A DNA stretch of 64,000 nucleotides from Himantopus leucocephalus (taxonomy: Eukaryota; Chordata; Aves; Charadriiformes; Recurvirostridae). Both the position numbers and the translations under genes were made by a program. How positions within the stretch are numbered: the stretch's first letter is position 1; each line of letters opens with the position of its first letter. The DNA is taken from contig RSEF01000003.1 of assembly GCA_003993805.1 (NCBI GenBank), positions 36,971,130 through 37,035,129 on the forward strand, in the 5' to 3' direction. The notes beneath the pieces were generated by a model. That model was not told where the DNA came from and did no database searches. It saw only the letters and a program-made list of their open reading frames with translations. Below, piece by piece: positions 32,939 to 46,900 of this stretch.

Positions 32939-35900
32939 TTATTTAGGAATTTATTTTTTATATATATTCTGAAATGAATCAAGTCGGTTCATGGTGATTT
33001 GTTCTCAGCATGCACTAAAAGAGCAACTGCGCTACCGACTGCAGAGAACTATGGAGGCAAGGCAACGGTCCTTCACTCTTACACAATACGACGTCATGAG
33101 ATGTTCTCACCCACTCAGTTCCCAGAGACTAAATGAGGATAGTGACTTCTGCAGCACCTGCTGGGTGATCTGCTGGATGAATAGAAAGAACAGAAGCACT
33201 ATTGGAGAGTAAGTCACTCCAGCATCCCTCACTTCTCCACCCACTTGGCTGCTCTCACCAGCACTTGCACAGAAAAAAGTGGTGAAATGCAGACTGGGGC
33301 ATGGAAACACAGTCCTTCCTGTTCTGCTAGAACCTCTAGAAAGGCATGCTGGTAAGTATGGATAGGTATAAATAAATGCATGCCTGGTTGTTCACAACAT
33401 ACAGGCACAAACAGCTCATTTTTCTTTTAGAAGTCAAAGAGCAATGAAAAAAATGCATAGTGATGCTCCTGGTGGATTTTCAGCATAACAATATGGGGAA
33501 CTTCATTTTAAGAGAAAATTTTAAGAGAAAATATTTCAACTTCTTTTGAAAGTCCAATTATTTATAACTTAAGTAGGGCAACCCTTGGAATCCTTTTATA
33601 AATGTTACTCTCTTAATGTCTGAGGTAAAAATGTGGCACAACCCCCACTCCTTTGCTTAAGTCAGTGACAAAACTCTGGTGAACTTCAGCAGAGCTGAGG
33701 TTTTACTTTAGCTGCTTGTTCATTATTACCCGCTAATTTTTATACCATTACTGTGCTACATCACTACTTCTTTCAGACCAGTTACAATACTTGCCGTTTA
33801 ATACTGCTGTCAATACTCATTAAACATAAGTTGGAAAGGAAAGCATCTGTTTTATACAGTCACTAAATGATACCAGTTAGCCAAGTAATTTTGAGCAAAA
33901 TTTGCCTGTTTATGTCCATTTACAATTGTCAGTCATATTCGTAGGTGGAAAGAAAGAACCATTGTTTCCTTGATTAAAGCTGCATATGAGCAGTTCTTGG
34001 CAACTGTGATCAAAATTGTTGTTTGATAATGCTTGAAAAATTATCTTTTATTTTAAAGTCTTGTTTTATGCTAGCATCGTCAAGCTGTGTTTCACTTTCA
34101 TTCGATTTCTGGGATAGGAAGAAAATGTAGTAACTTTTAATATACAGCACATTTTGACTCATATGCCCAAGGAGATGCAACAAATCATATGACAAATTAA
34201 AAACAAAGAAAATTTGAATCCATAACAACAGCAACTTAGTTTAGCATTCATATTTGAAAGAAGAATAGAATGTAGAGTTTCTGGGGTCTGTTTTATTTTT
34301 ATTGGAATGGCATGACTTTAAAATAACTGGTGCAAATCACTTTACGTTTGTCATTGATTACAGGCAGAGGATAAAACCCTGTGGCAAAATATGAATACTG
34401 AGCACAGTTCCATGGTCTTCGTTCAGACAAAAGATCCATTCAATTCATAAGAGATTTTGGTTTTGGGGGAATTGAGAAAGCACTACCCTGGCTTGTAATA
34501 GCTCCTGGTTGCAAACTCTAATTATGTATACATCTGCAGAAGAGAAAGGAAACACATATACTGCAGAGCTGACAGATATGGGTATCTTACTATTAACTAC
34601 TTCCTCCTTTATGCTTATATTAAGTGCATTGCAGTTTTGTGTATATAGTTTTTAAGTCTTTTAGACCCCAAAGCAAAGAGTCATTTGACAACTTCTAAAT
34701 ACAGAGGTCAACACCACAGCTGCTTGTCTAAACTTTCTAAGATATCTGGTGGAAAAAATAGGCAATTTTGAGATACAAGTCATCTCAACTTCAGGCAGAT
34801 ACCTGAATTAGATAATATCAATCATACATAAAATGCTTCTTTCTCTTCACTCACAAAGAGTCTAGATCACAGTTTCAGATACAGACAAAGGCATCATAGG
34901 TTGATCAGTTAAATCTCCCCCCCGTCAGGTGAATGGAAAACATTTATTACAACAGTAGGCAACAAACTCTAATACTGTAATCCCCCAGAAAAAGGAGGAA
35001 AGAAAAAAATTGTTTAACCTTTTGGACAGTAAACATGTCTGTTGCTAATACCTCTTACCGCACTTCCCAAGCTACAGAGGACAAGGCAAGGAATGGTCTA
35101 GAAAGACTACACGGTTAGACTTTGTAAGCACTAGACGTGACAGCAGTGAGTACTAGAGGTGTCAGAAATAATTATAGCTGTTTCACTTTGTTGTACCTGG
35201 AGCTCAGACATGGCACTGCACTGCTTAGACGACTGCCTGCCTGGAGCAGCTCCATCACAGCACCTGCATAGCAAGTGGGCTGGGAATCCCTCTGCTCTGG
35301 AAGGTCGACAGCTAATGGCATAAGTGGAGGTACATGGTCAGGATTAGCTGTGGTGAGCAACACTGGAACGACTTGGCTTTGATTCTGGTTTCATCTCACC
35401 AAAAGGATTTTTCCCACTCTTGGAATTGTGGCACCATTAGCAGTGTCATTTCTTTCAACTATACTCACAAACTCTCTGCTTTTGGCATGTGCATGCATTT
35501 GAAATAGGATTTTCCTATTTCTTTCCTTTCCAGTTAGAAAAAAAAAACCCAACCTTTAAAGAAGCTTATAAAACAAATACTAGCCTTAAATGACTTAAAA
35601 CACAGTGTTCAGCTGTACAAAATGATCCTTGTGATAAACATGGAATCACATGAGGTTATCTCAGGCCTGTCAGGTCATATCATGCTATGTCAGTGGTGAG
35701 GTAGTATCTTTGAGCTACTATAATCCAGAATGATTTGATAAAACAAGGCACACATCATGCCCGAACAATGTTATTAGGAAGGGAAGGATTTAGAATCAAA
35801 GTATAGCTGTAGTAGCATGTGACTAGTTCGCATGTACTTGTACCACACAAGTATTGAACGCTGTATATAAAGTTTTTGTGATTTTCCTCTCTGTTGCTTT

Positions 35901-38456
35901 AAAAAGTGACTGCTACTTGGACTGCCTGTCCACAAATTTTTGCAAAACATCATCTGTAAATGTTGAAATACAGCTCTCAAACCGCCACTGGGCAAGTAAT
36001 ATCTATTTGTGGTTCCTTATAGTCAGATCTTCTTTTGTAGGTTTTGGTTTTGTTGAAAGAGAGCAGCTTAATCCCTCTGGCAGCAAGATGCTGTCTAGTA
36101 AATCATTCTGTGAGAGTTTTTTTAATAAGACCTATTTTGAAGGGACTGAGAATGAACCCCTTTAGCTAGGTCACATTTCTGGTTCTCAATTAATTCTAAG
36201 GACAAGACTAAAAAACAGTAAATTCAGTCCGGATGCATTCAGTGCAAGAACTTGAGCCTTTGAGGAAAAAAACTTGTTCCCTATAGGTCTGGCCTCCAGT
36301 TATTCAGACTGTTGTTTCACCCTGTCTAAAATTATAACTTGAACTGATAATATAGTTATGCACAGACTAAATCCATTTCACCAGACGTTATGTTCAACCA
36401 AGGACCCCAAAGCCAGTCTTTGGCCCAAAGAGCTGACAGCTTTTTCTGTATCGCAAATGTGTTGTAAAGAAGAAAAAAACCTATGTAACTTCCACAAACC
36501 ATGGTAACAGCACAAAGTTTCCCTAAGTAGATGCTCAAGTAGCACAAGCCATTGTAGCCGTCATCATTGATGCAATGACTTTGACACAAGTCAGCAGAAG
36601 CACCAGTGCCTGTTATCATCATGACCACAGCAGGATTGCAGCAGCCAACCCCAGATATAATGACCAGCCTTGCACATTCTTATATTATACAACCTCAGCT
36701 GCACATAAAGATAGATGAGCAGAAGAAAGAGTAAAGTGCTAAGGAACCATAACTTGTTACATACTTTCAAAGATTTCCTAACATTAAGAAATCCAAATCT
36801 GCAACATTCATATTATCTACAATTTTGAAACAACATAAAATAGAAGAGTTGGGCACTTAACTCTCCATGCCTTCTGTGGAAATCCATCCATTAAGTAGTT
36901 CCTCTAGTCTCAGTTTAACAATACAACAATATAATCTTTTTACACTGAGAGGTGTTATTCAGCATAAATAAAGGTAACACCATCAAATCCACAGATTTTG
37001 CTATCTAACTGGACCATGGAATAAACACACCGTACTTTAATCCTTACCAGACCCCTAGAGCCAACAGCCTCTGTTAGCACAGAGAAACACAAAGTGTCCC
37101 TGGTGGTCATACCCTGAGGGTTTTTCTGTTCCTTGTCAAAAAATTTGGCTCAGAAGCACTGCAAAATCCCAGGGGCAGTGTAAGGTATGATGCTAAACAG
37201 CTTGTCACAAGGGCTTGATTTTGAGGTAGATATTTCACATTTCAGGTAGAAATAAAGATTTCAAGTTTATTATAGATACATAAATAAAGACAAAGATCAG
37301 TTCACGAATAAAGCAGCTTCTGTGTGTCTTTCCGAGTTGGGGCTACGCTCCATGTTGTTAAAACAAAGCTTGTAAAAGCAACACTCCTTTGCATCTTTTC
37401 TGCAGAATGGGGCATTTTTGACCAAGTTTTATATATGTTAGTACTAAAGGTGTAGTTCTAACTGTGATGATCTAAAGCATGGAAGGTTTTGCTGTTAAAA
37501 TAATTCACGTTTTTATTATAAGAACAACTTATATACTTGGATGTGGTGTGTTGACCTTGGTTGGATGCCAAGTGCTCACCAAGCCGCTCTATCACTCCTC
37601 TCCTCAGGAGGACAGGGCAGGGAGAAAATAAGATGGAAAAACAACTCGTGTCAAGATAAAGGCAGTTTAACAAAGCAAAAGCAAAGGCCGCACATCGAAG
37701 CAAAGGAAAACAAAAGATTTATTCTCTACTTCCCATCAGCAGGCAATGTGCAGCCACTTCCCGGGAAGCAGAGCTTCAGCATGCCTAGTGGTTGCTCCAG
37801 AAGACAAACATTGTAAATAACAAATGCCCCGCACCCCTCCTCCTTTCTCTTAGCTTTTATTGCAGAGCAGATGTCACAGGGTATGGAATATCCCTTTGGT
37901 CAATTTGGGTCAGCTGTCCGGGCTGTGTCCCCTCCCAGGATCTTGCCCACCCTCAGCCTACTGGTGAGGTGGGGGAATGTCAGAGAGACAGCCTTGGTGC
38001 TGTGGGAGNGCAGCCTGGGTGCTGTGGGAGCACTGCTCAGCAGTCAAATTAACTCCACGTCAACCAGACCCAGAACAGTGGAAAACACACACAAGGTGTG
38101 AGGCCCATAAGCTTTTCTATGAATCGTCATCAGTGTGTGGAAACTTGGGTTGTTTTCTTCAAATCATATCAATTATCTAATAGGAGATACTACATCTCTT
38201 TACAAATTTTGACATGCTTAGAATTAATTTGGAATGCCCGTGTGCACATAGATCTTTTGCAATGCAGTATGAAATTTCAAAATTCAACGAGAAATCCTTC
38301 CTAGGAATTTGTTGCAGGGTATAGCAGCAATTGTGCTGGCTGTCAGCAGCTTCTGCTATGTTAAAGTTATTTAATGTAACTCTTTTATCTCCTGAAATAA
38401 ATAGCTTAGTCACGGGGACCAGTCCATTCTTTATGTCTCATGTGAGGCCCATTCAG
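32939..38456. other. Non-coding stretch, nothing recognised apart from the 38009 join
   Basis: Unique AT-rich sequence. I see no splice-supported frame or repeat family. Confidence 0.35.
37989..38030 (+). repeat. 20-bp direct repeat flanking a single N (38009)
   Basis: CAGCCTTGGTGCTGTGGGAG (37989-38008) is followed by N and G, then by CAGCCTGGGTGCTGTGGGAG (38011-38030), one mismatch apart. It has the same architecture as the 17807 join and probably marks overlapping contig ends. Confidence 0.9.
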
Positions 38457-38641
38457 TGGCTGTTTGGAAAATCTTTGCTGGATGTGGTCCTAATGATGAG
38501 GTAGCTGTAGAAATTTCTTACGTGGATTTTCCTGGAATTTTGGAGCATCAGCTCAGTGCCTTCACGTCAGCCTCACTAGGTTGTGTTTGGTTATGCAATG
38601 ATTGCATATTTCTGGAATTTCCTCGGTGGAAGATCAAGCAG
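38457..38641 (+). other. Candidate internal exon (weak)
   Basis: 185 bp between an acceptor-like GGCCCATTCAG and a consensus donor CAG|GTAAGT. The frame is open for 61 codons after two bases of a split codon (AVWKIFAGCGPNDEVAVEIS at the start, FPRWKIKQ at the end), phase 0 at the donor. The polypyrimidine tract is mediocre and no partner exon was found. Confidence 0.25.
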
Positions 38642-41600
38642 GTAAGTAATTTAGGACTATAGAACAGGGAAAATGGAGTTTAGAGAGCCTAAATGTGGGC
38701 CTAAATCCCAAGTGGGTCCTGGCTGTCACACCCTTTGCAGCTTCTGCCTCCAGCAGAAAAGTCCATGGCCAGAAGCAAGCAACATAAGAGACAGTATATG
38801 CCTGAGACACCTTTTTACATATTTCTTGCCATTTTTTTTTCAAAGAATAAGTTAATGCTGTATTGTGGAGGCAAAATCTTATGATATGCTACAAAAATTA
38901 GGGATTTTTTTGGTGATGGGATGAAGAATACGGCAAAGTGTTTTCCCATCAACCTCTAAGAAGAGGTAACAAATGTTAAAAACATACGACTCTTTCACAG
39001 TGTCATTATACATGGTTAACCAAAAAGCTTGTAAAATGAATGCTAAAGTGCTCTATAAAACACACTGTAGTAAAAGCAATGATAGAGTTACAGTAAAATA
39101 AAATGGTGCAACAATAAAGGTGAAGTTTTATATCAAATTCTCTAACAGTATATAACAACAGGATTTTGTTCTCTTCAAAATTCAACCAGAGACTTTTTTT
39201 TCCTTATGTTATTTCCAAAGAATAAACCTTTCCAAGTCCCTGCGCCTGACAACTGATCATTTTTAATGTGTATGGTAACGATTTCAAAGTTATTGCTCTA
39301 CGGAAGTCCTTTGGTTTGTGATTATAGAACTCAGTCCATTTTGGGTGTGTTCTCTGTGTGCTTTTGTTTGTTTAGAGCAGTGTCAGTGGCGATTATTAAA
39401 AAAAGTCCAATGAAACTGTGTATTCCCCTAAATGTCTAGAAGGCTAGTGCATAGGGTCACAGTTGATTCACATGGTCAGTATAATGAAAGTGTTTTCTGT
39501 CTAAGTTCTGTTTCATTCAACTTTTAAATCATATTTGTGCCAAAAGTGTCCTTATTAAGACACTTTCTGTGTCACTTGCACTGTCTTCTCTTGTACGTGC
39601 TTACAGTTTGCCTGTTTGGGCACTAATGAATCTTTCAAGTTTCAGGATGAATTATTCTTTGTAAAGCCTAATATCCGGGGGCGAAGCGTTGCTGATGTGC
39701 CAGACTGAGCTTACTTCTTTAAGGGTAGGAAAGATAATAAACAACTTTAATTGCCTTAAGTTCCTAAGCCTGGAATAGAAAACATAAACTGTTTTCACAG
39801 TCAATAGTATCCCACATGTTGAGAAGGATCTAACACCAGGAAATCTATCTGCAGATCTTAGTTTCTAGACTGATCTCCATTACGACTAAATCTAGAGTAG
39901 GTTCTATTTATAGGCATTTAAAGTTGGCATATTAACACGTTTTAGCAGATAAGTATTTGAACACCACTAATAAAAAAATTGTAGGTGTCCATGGCCAACA
40001 GTATTATTTTTTTTTCCTGAGGAAAAATTATGTACTCATTAAACTCTGCTCTCCATGGTGCAAAACTACATGGACTGAAAGTTTGCAAGGTATTTTGTCC
40101 ATTAATGACTCCTAGATAAAAGCTGCCATTCACCATCCTTCTTCAGTCCCCTGAGGGACTATGGTATCCCTGTAAAAAGTCATAAAGCCAAAGGGAACTT
40201 GCTCATGTGGTCTGCTGCTTGCAGAATCACTTGTTTCCATCTTTCTTATCCTCCCTCAGTTAGTCCCTGCAGTAAAATACGGGGCTAACATGCCTTCTGC
40301 AATTGCACTGTTTTGTCTGCTTGTCCCATTTCTGTACCTGTCCTGTCTAAGCAGACCATGAGTCATTAAGGGCAAGGCCAGTGTACGGCTGGGCAGGTGT
40401 GCAGTGCCTAAGACAGGTTCTATCCTTTGGTACTGCACTAATAAATATAAGTAGTATAATACTAGTTATGAAAACTATCTAGTTCATTATCCTACTTAAA
40501 ATATGCCGCAGAATTTGCGAAAGCATCATCCAGATTCTTGATCTTTATAAATAGCTGAGATTACATTCTTGAAATTAAGCTTCTAGTAAGTTAAAAATAT
40601 ATCAAAAGGGGAAGCTTGTGTGCAAGCTAAGGAGAGAATATGAGCTTTGCCCTTAAAGAATCTGATATTCTCAATGTTATTGCTATGCACCAGACTGAAG
40701 AAAATGTAAACATTTTCAGTATATTTTCATCTTCTGAGAAAAGTCATATTTAAAATCATATTTAAAGTCCACTGCTAGTTTGCGACAGAAGGAAAATGGA
40801 TATATCTAGAATGGTTAGTTGAGCAGAGGGAGAATTATTCAGATTAATGCTATTTAGAGCACTTCAGTTAGTTGTTTTCTATAAAACTTCTGCCTCTAAT
40901 GTCCACTTTTTTGATTAGGATTTTTAAAAAATAATTTTTTCTGAACCTATTTAGCTTTTATGATTTTTGAATAAATGTTACTCTATTACACATTTTGTCA
41001 CATATGTACAGCCAGGTTTCCAAAAATACAGATATTTTTGAACACATACATATGATATAAACTTCAAGAAACAATGGTGTATTATTTTCTTACAAATGAC
41101 AATACAATGCTCACAAGACAGAAATATTAACTGATTTACTCTGCAATTTGAACTGAATTGGGCTTCAGTCCTGTAAAACACATAATTACATTTATGAAAG
41201 TTTCGGAGAGTAAGGCCATGTTGTAAAACCTATTCATTGAGATAATGATATTCTTTTTGACAAGAACCTTTCAACTGCATTTCTCCAAAATGAGTAGTTA
41301 AAAAAACAAATTCAGTTGTTTTGCTCAGTTACTGTTTGCCTGATACGGTATCTCCATAAAGATGAAACCATGGGAAAATATTATTATCTAATAGAAAGAA
41401 AATTAAATGCCTTAATTAAAATTTTCATGGATGAATTCACATACAAAGGATGGCCTCAACAAAATGTATCAATAAAATACATTACCATCTTAAAGGCCCT
41501 GCTATAGTATATTTAATTTTATTCTGGGAGTATAGAAAACATGCATACTTTAAAATAATGTTATAAAATCTCTAAACAATGTTGCTTGTTTATGTTTAAC

Positions 41601-44600
41601 ATAAATTACCACTTGCTGTGCAAATGAAAATATTTATATCTGAAAGATTTTGATTTTAGTTTACATATATTCCAGTCTGAAAAATAAATCTCAAGGGTTG
41701 TCTTTCAACAAATAAATTCATTGTAAACATAGTTTCAGAAAGGCTCTTATGGTTAGCTCTTGCCACACTATAGCATGTTGCGTGACTGTTAAATCTTTAG
41801 GCTCTATATATTCACTAATAGATAATGGAAATAGAGGCTGATTTTGTAGGCTGTGACAAAAAAACCCAGGGAGTTTATTTCTTGTTTGTTTTGCTCTGAC
41901 CTTCATTAAGCTTTACATGAATCAGCCATTTGTTTCAGACACAGGATGCTTTGTGAAAATCCAGTTCAGAATATATGAATATCAATGACTGGAAAAAACA
42001 TGATGGTCTAACTTTTGCATGTATAGTTATTGGCAATATGTCTGTGCCATTCAGTTTTTATTACTGTGTAGCTTTAGCTTCTAGCAGATTACCCAGTTAG
42101 CCAAATCCCTGCTAAATATTTATTTTTACCCAAATCTTGTTTACGTGTGCGAATCCTGACTATACAAAATTTTGCATATGGCACCTCTGCAGTATTTGGG
42201 AGACAAAAATCTCTGCATGTGAGTCCAATGTCTCATGGCCCTGCAGCTGTCCTTCCCTGCAGGCTGGCAGCATGGCAGGTGCCCTGGGGTCGCTGGATTG
42301 CAAAGAGCTAACGACAGCCGCTGCCCTTGGGTAGAAGAATTGCACATCAAAAGCAGAAGCAGCTGGGAGCAACTGGGAAGGGAAGTGGCTATCAGAAACG
42401 AGTACCTTCAGTGTGCTCAAAAATCTCATTCCAGCTCTGTAGATTGCCATTTTGATTCACCAGATCTATGCTTGCTTATGATAGCCAGGGAGCTTGCCCC
42501 CAGCGTAAAAATGACCTCTCATTTATTTGCTGATTTTATCTCAGTCAAATAAATGTTGCTGATATTATAGCAGTCAAGTGCTGCTTCAGATGAAGCCCCC
42601 AGCCCTCCTTCATCACCCACTTAGGCACCAAGAGTCTGGGCTGAGGACCACGGTATGGATCCAGATCTGCCAGACAGAAATTTTCTGGGTATAAAGACTG
42701 TGTAAAAGTCCATTGGTATGTTGTTCTTTAAAGCAAAAATTAAAATTGCTACTAGAAAGATAAATGCAAGTTACTGGTGGAAAGTGGGTATATACGACAT
42801 GGTTGAGCTGCAGTGAGCTTATGAGCTTCAAGATCTTTTGTGCTACATAAGAATAGGCTAATTTGTATAATGTCAGAAGGAAAAATCAAGCTGTGACTCT
42901 CAAAGTGATTTTTTTTTTATTATTTCAGTTGGCTTCTTCAGCTTTTTCTTTAATTGAAGCTGAGAAGAATAAAAATTAAACAAATGTCAAACTCAATATG
43001 AAGCTGTTACAGCTAATAGGCATAGCAGGAAACTTTGTAATAATAATACTTTAAATCAAACTTATTGGCAGAAAGCAAGCAATCAGTGTCATCTGAGAAC
43101 TTTCCATGAGAATGATTTTCCAATGGCAAAATGCTCTTCTCACAAATGTGAAATTTTCCTAAGGAAAATTTTAGTTTTGTCAAAAGACCATGATTAGCCT
43201 TCAGAATAATGAAAATGTCTGCATCCAACTATGTATGTAGCCTTTCAAATATCTCATAACTGTGTATGTTATAGGCAGAAAGCTTGCCAGGTGTAAAATA
43301 ACATGCCAGTGTTGTTTACATTAGGGTTTTCTGGTTTTTTTTTCTTTATTTTTCAGCCTGACAAGAAATGAAGATGAAAATACATTTAAAATTTTGAAAT
43401 TTTAATGAGAAGGAAGAATATTCTTTTCTAATCAGACACATTTCTCTTTCTGGAAATAGTAGATTTTAGCTTCATTTTAGTTTTTCTCTTTTTCTGGTTT
43501 TCCTTTTCCTATTCTGCCTTCTCAAAAAAAAAAGGGGGGGGGGAACATTACCTTATATTTCATGGAAAGCAAAAGGATATGGACAAAGCCTTAAAATAAA
43601 AATGCTTTCTGAAATGTGAATAAAAATATGATCTTTGAAAATTTTTGTAACACCTTTGCTTTTTGATGATTACAGAGAATTGCAGGAGAAACCACTGTTT
43701 TCCAGAAGAATGGAAAAGTACAGAAACAATTTTTAAAATATCAATCTTTTGCTGTTTTTCCAGCTCCACCTTGACTAGGAGTGGAACTCTAATCCCATTT
43801 AAGTCAATGTCAACTACACTGAGAATTACATTCTTGTTTTTTGAAATACCCAAGAACTTCTTTCCTATCCCAGAGCTATTTCCCAAAAAGTAGGCCATCT
43901 GTTGACTTGCATGGGGTCCAACATGCCCCTCACAAAGGTTCACTCAGCGCACCTTCATCCTCAACAATAAAATAGCTTATCAGTGCTGAACAGCACAGTG
44001 AGACTTCATTATAAAATTTAGTGAAAACCTGAGCCTTTGAGCATCTTCAAAGGATTGCTCTTTTTCTATTCAGTAAATACTTTAGTAACAAGCAATAATT
44101 CTGCCTTTAGCACAAGCTTTACTGCAGAAATTAATATCTCAACAAATATTAGAGTATACTTTGAGTTTTATCATCCAAAGTAAGTAACAAATGTGAACTT
44201 GGCAGTTGCCATCTGGTTAATTTGATTACAATCAGTAATGAGATAATGTATAAAAGTATGAAGAGGAAGAAATGTATGAGCATCTTGACTAATGAAAGTC
44301 TGAATACAAATGACATCAGCTATGTCCTTAGTTAAGTTGCAACATCTGCAGCCTCAATAAAGGGGATGTAATTTGGCTGGGTGCAAATCAGTATAAAAAT
44401 AACTGCATGTTTTCAAAAAGAAAGCATAATAAACTAATTTCATTGCTTTTCTGGATAGAAACACAACGTGGAGGAGAAAGAGACCTGCACAGAGTTCAGA
44501 TCAATTTTGGCAAAGTTTTTGCTACAGTATCTCACAAAATATTCTGTGAAAAATTTATTTAAATTATTTTGGATACAAATGTTCAAAAAAATGTACAAAA

Positions 44601-46349
44601 ACTGGGACCTCCCATGCATGCACAGGATGTACTTTGGACTTTATTAGAAAATTTGTTGCTTGTGTGCTGCCAACACATTTCCAAAAGCAATATCTACCTA
44701 GACTAGTGCCTGCTTTGCCCTTGATAATGCATTTGAAATAAATCCTTGTCACACTCTGCAAGGTACGTTAGACCAAATACATGCTGCCCTGCTAAGCTGA
44801 TGGTGGCAGTTTTGTTGTTGTTTATAATGTCTGCTTTGGTTTCCTGCTTTGAATTAGGCATCACCATCTTTTCTCTCTTAAATTCCTACGTTTTCTGTCA
44901 ACAGTGTGCAGGGAAGTATTGTGTGCGTTGACCACTAGTGCCAGCAAATTGATTATGAATTGGCCAAGGGACCAAACACTGAATGGTAATGAAAACTGTG
45001 ACACCAGCCTGAGCTGTCTGTGAATGCTACATATTATTTATAAAGATGTTAAATAAAACTGACTGCCTCTTGCAGCATGGCCCATGGGAGCACCACCGCG
45101 AAGAGTGCTAGATCCAATCTGACTGTTTCTGTTAATTATCACATGAAGGAGAAACACAGAGCTCATATAGGTGACAACAAGGAAGGAAAACTTCACTGGG
45201 TCCGGAGAAGGAACAGCAACTTTTACAGCCACATTTATTTGCTTCCACAACCCCTTTTTCTCTGCCCAAACCTGCCTCAAGTTTATGCAGCTTCCAGCAC
45301 CCAGTGGGTGCCTGGGAGCACGACAGGGGTCAGACATCACCAGCACCAACATCATTGTGACCTTGGGACATGTCCAGCTTCAGCGGCAGCACCCTCATGA
45401 CTTCCTCATCTCTGCACCACTGAGACACACCACCAGGCCAGGACAGGCACAGGCATCTGCACAGCTACCCCCATACATCATATATACACCCTGCAGAAGG
45501 CCTATTTTAATATTTCAAAGGAGATGGAGTATAGCTGAGCCCTCTGCCTCACTCTGGCTGCCCATTGTGTATTATGTTATGTGCATCCCTTTGCAATCCC
45601 TAGAACTTGCTAGAATGTGGTTTTCAAAGAGGAATCCTGCATAAGTCACTGTTGTGGCATTTACTGTGAGCGTACAATTTTTTGACGCTGCCTGTTAAAC
45701 TATTTATTAAGAGCTCATTAATTTACTTTTCTCTAGCAAGAATGGCTTAATTCTTTATGCTGGTGAACTGCATGCGGCCTGGCAGAACAACAAGGCCTGA
45801 AATTCTGTTTGATTGTATTTGTTAACAAACAAAATAAGCACAGTTTTCTAAAAGGCTTTTTCAGCTTGGAAATATTTGAAATTGTCTGCTGGATGATTTC
45901 AGTCTGTGAAACTTGGGCATTTCTGTGAAGCTTCAAGACTCCCAAACCTGAATTTTTGCCTCTCTTTATGAACCGTTGAGATGACCTATGATTATGTCAG
46001 CAGGTTCAGATAAGAGATTGTGTCCACTATTAAAATGTTTTTCTTATCCTTTTCTCTGTCCCTTGGCTATTACATTCCTAGCAGCCTTTTCACTTGAGGA
46101 TTTCCAGATAGAAGGAGGAAAAATCCTTTCCTTATGCACTGTCAGATTTTCAGCTGAATTAGTGGTCAAGCATTTTTAGATTTAGATTTTCTTATGATAT
46201 AAACTTAGACACAAAATCCATTCTTGATGATCACACTCTCGGTCTGTCATCTTCCTGCACGAGGAGTCCAAATCTGTACCCTCATTAGGTGGACAGCAGC
46301 GAGCTAGACAGTGAAGACTGGCCCTACATGTATATGTACTAAATATTTA
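38642..46349. other. Non-coding stretch, nothing recognised
   Basis: Unique AT-rich sequence. The longest frames (43560-43943 minus, 45171-45644 plus) lack splice or start context and resemble no family I know. It contains an A10G10 homopolymer pair at 43524-43543. Confidence 0.35.
43524..43543 (+). repeat. A10G10 double homopolymer
   Basis: Ten A are followed directly by ten G. The G run is long for this AT-rich region and prone to sequencing error. Confidence 0.9.
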
Positions 46350-46900
46350 CTGCATCCAGCTCTGGAGTCCCTAGCACAAGAAGGACATGGATCTGTCTGA
46401 GTGAGTCCAGAGCAGGGCCACGAAGAAGATCAGAGGGCTGGAGCACCTCTCCTATGAAGACAGGCTGAGACAGTTGGAGTTGTTCAGCCTGGAGAAGAAA
46501 AGGCTTCAGGGAGACCTTATAGCAGCCCTCCAGTACCTAAAGGGGGCCTACAGGAAAGATGGGGACGGACTCTTTATCAGGAAGTGTAGTGATAGGACCA
46601 AGGGTAATGTTCTTAAATTGAAAGAGAGTGGATTTAGGTTAGATATTAGGAAGAAATGCTTTACTCTGAGGGTGGTGAGACACTGGAACAGGTTGCCCAG
46701 AGAAGCTGTGGCTGCCCCGTCCCTGGAGGTGTTCAAGGCCAGGCTGGATGGGGCTTTGAGTAACCTGCTGTAGTGGAAGGTGTCCCTGCCTATGGCAGAG
46801 GGTTTGGAACTAGGTGATCTTTAAGGTTGCTTCCAACTCAAACCATTCTATGATTCTAGAATATAGAATCTATGAAATTCTAATAGAAATTCTATGAAAT
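46350..46900 (+). mobile_element. CR1 LINE, truncated 3' end with terminal repeats
   Basis: It begins in the ORF2 3' region (CATCCAGCTCTGGAGTCC, AGCACAAGAAGGACATGGA) and continues through the standard CR1 landmarks CTGGAGCACCTCTCCTATGA, GACAGGCTGAGA, GGTTGCCCAGAGAAGCTGTG and TCCCTGGAGGTGTTCAAGGC. It ends in CCATTCTATGATTCT followed by degraded ATTCTATGAAAT units to about 46900. The frame from 46474 to 46773 is still open and encodes the C-terminal part of the reverse-transcriptase polyprotein (ends [19 protein letters not shown]...ARLDGALSNLL). It is 5'-truncated and therefore not autonomous. It looks younger than the 32.5 kb copy. Confidence 0.96.

Noticed and set aside
43560..43943. 127-codon minus-strand frame
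   Set aside because: No resemblance to a known family, no splice or promoter context, and composition typical of AT-rich chance frames.
45171..45644. 157-codon plus-strand frame
   Set aside because: Chance-like composition, no splice support, and a competing minus-strand open frame over part of it.
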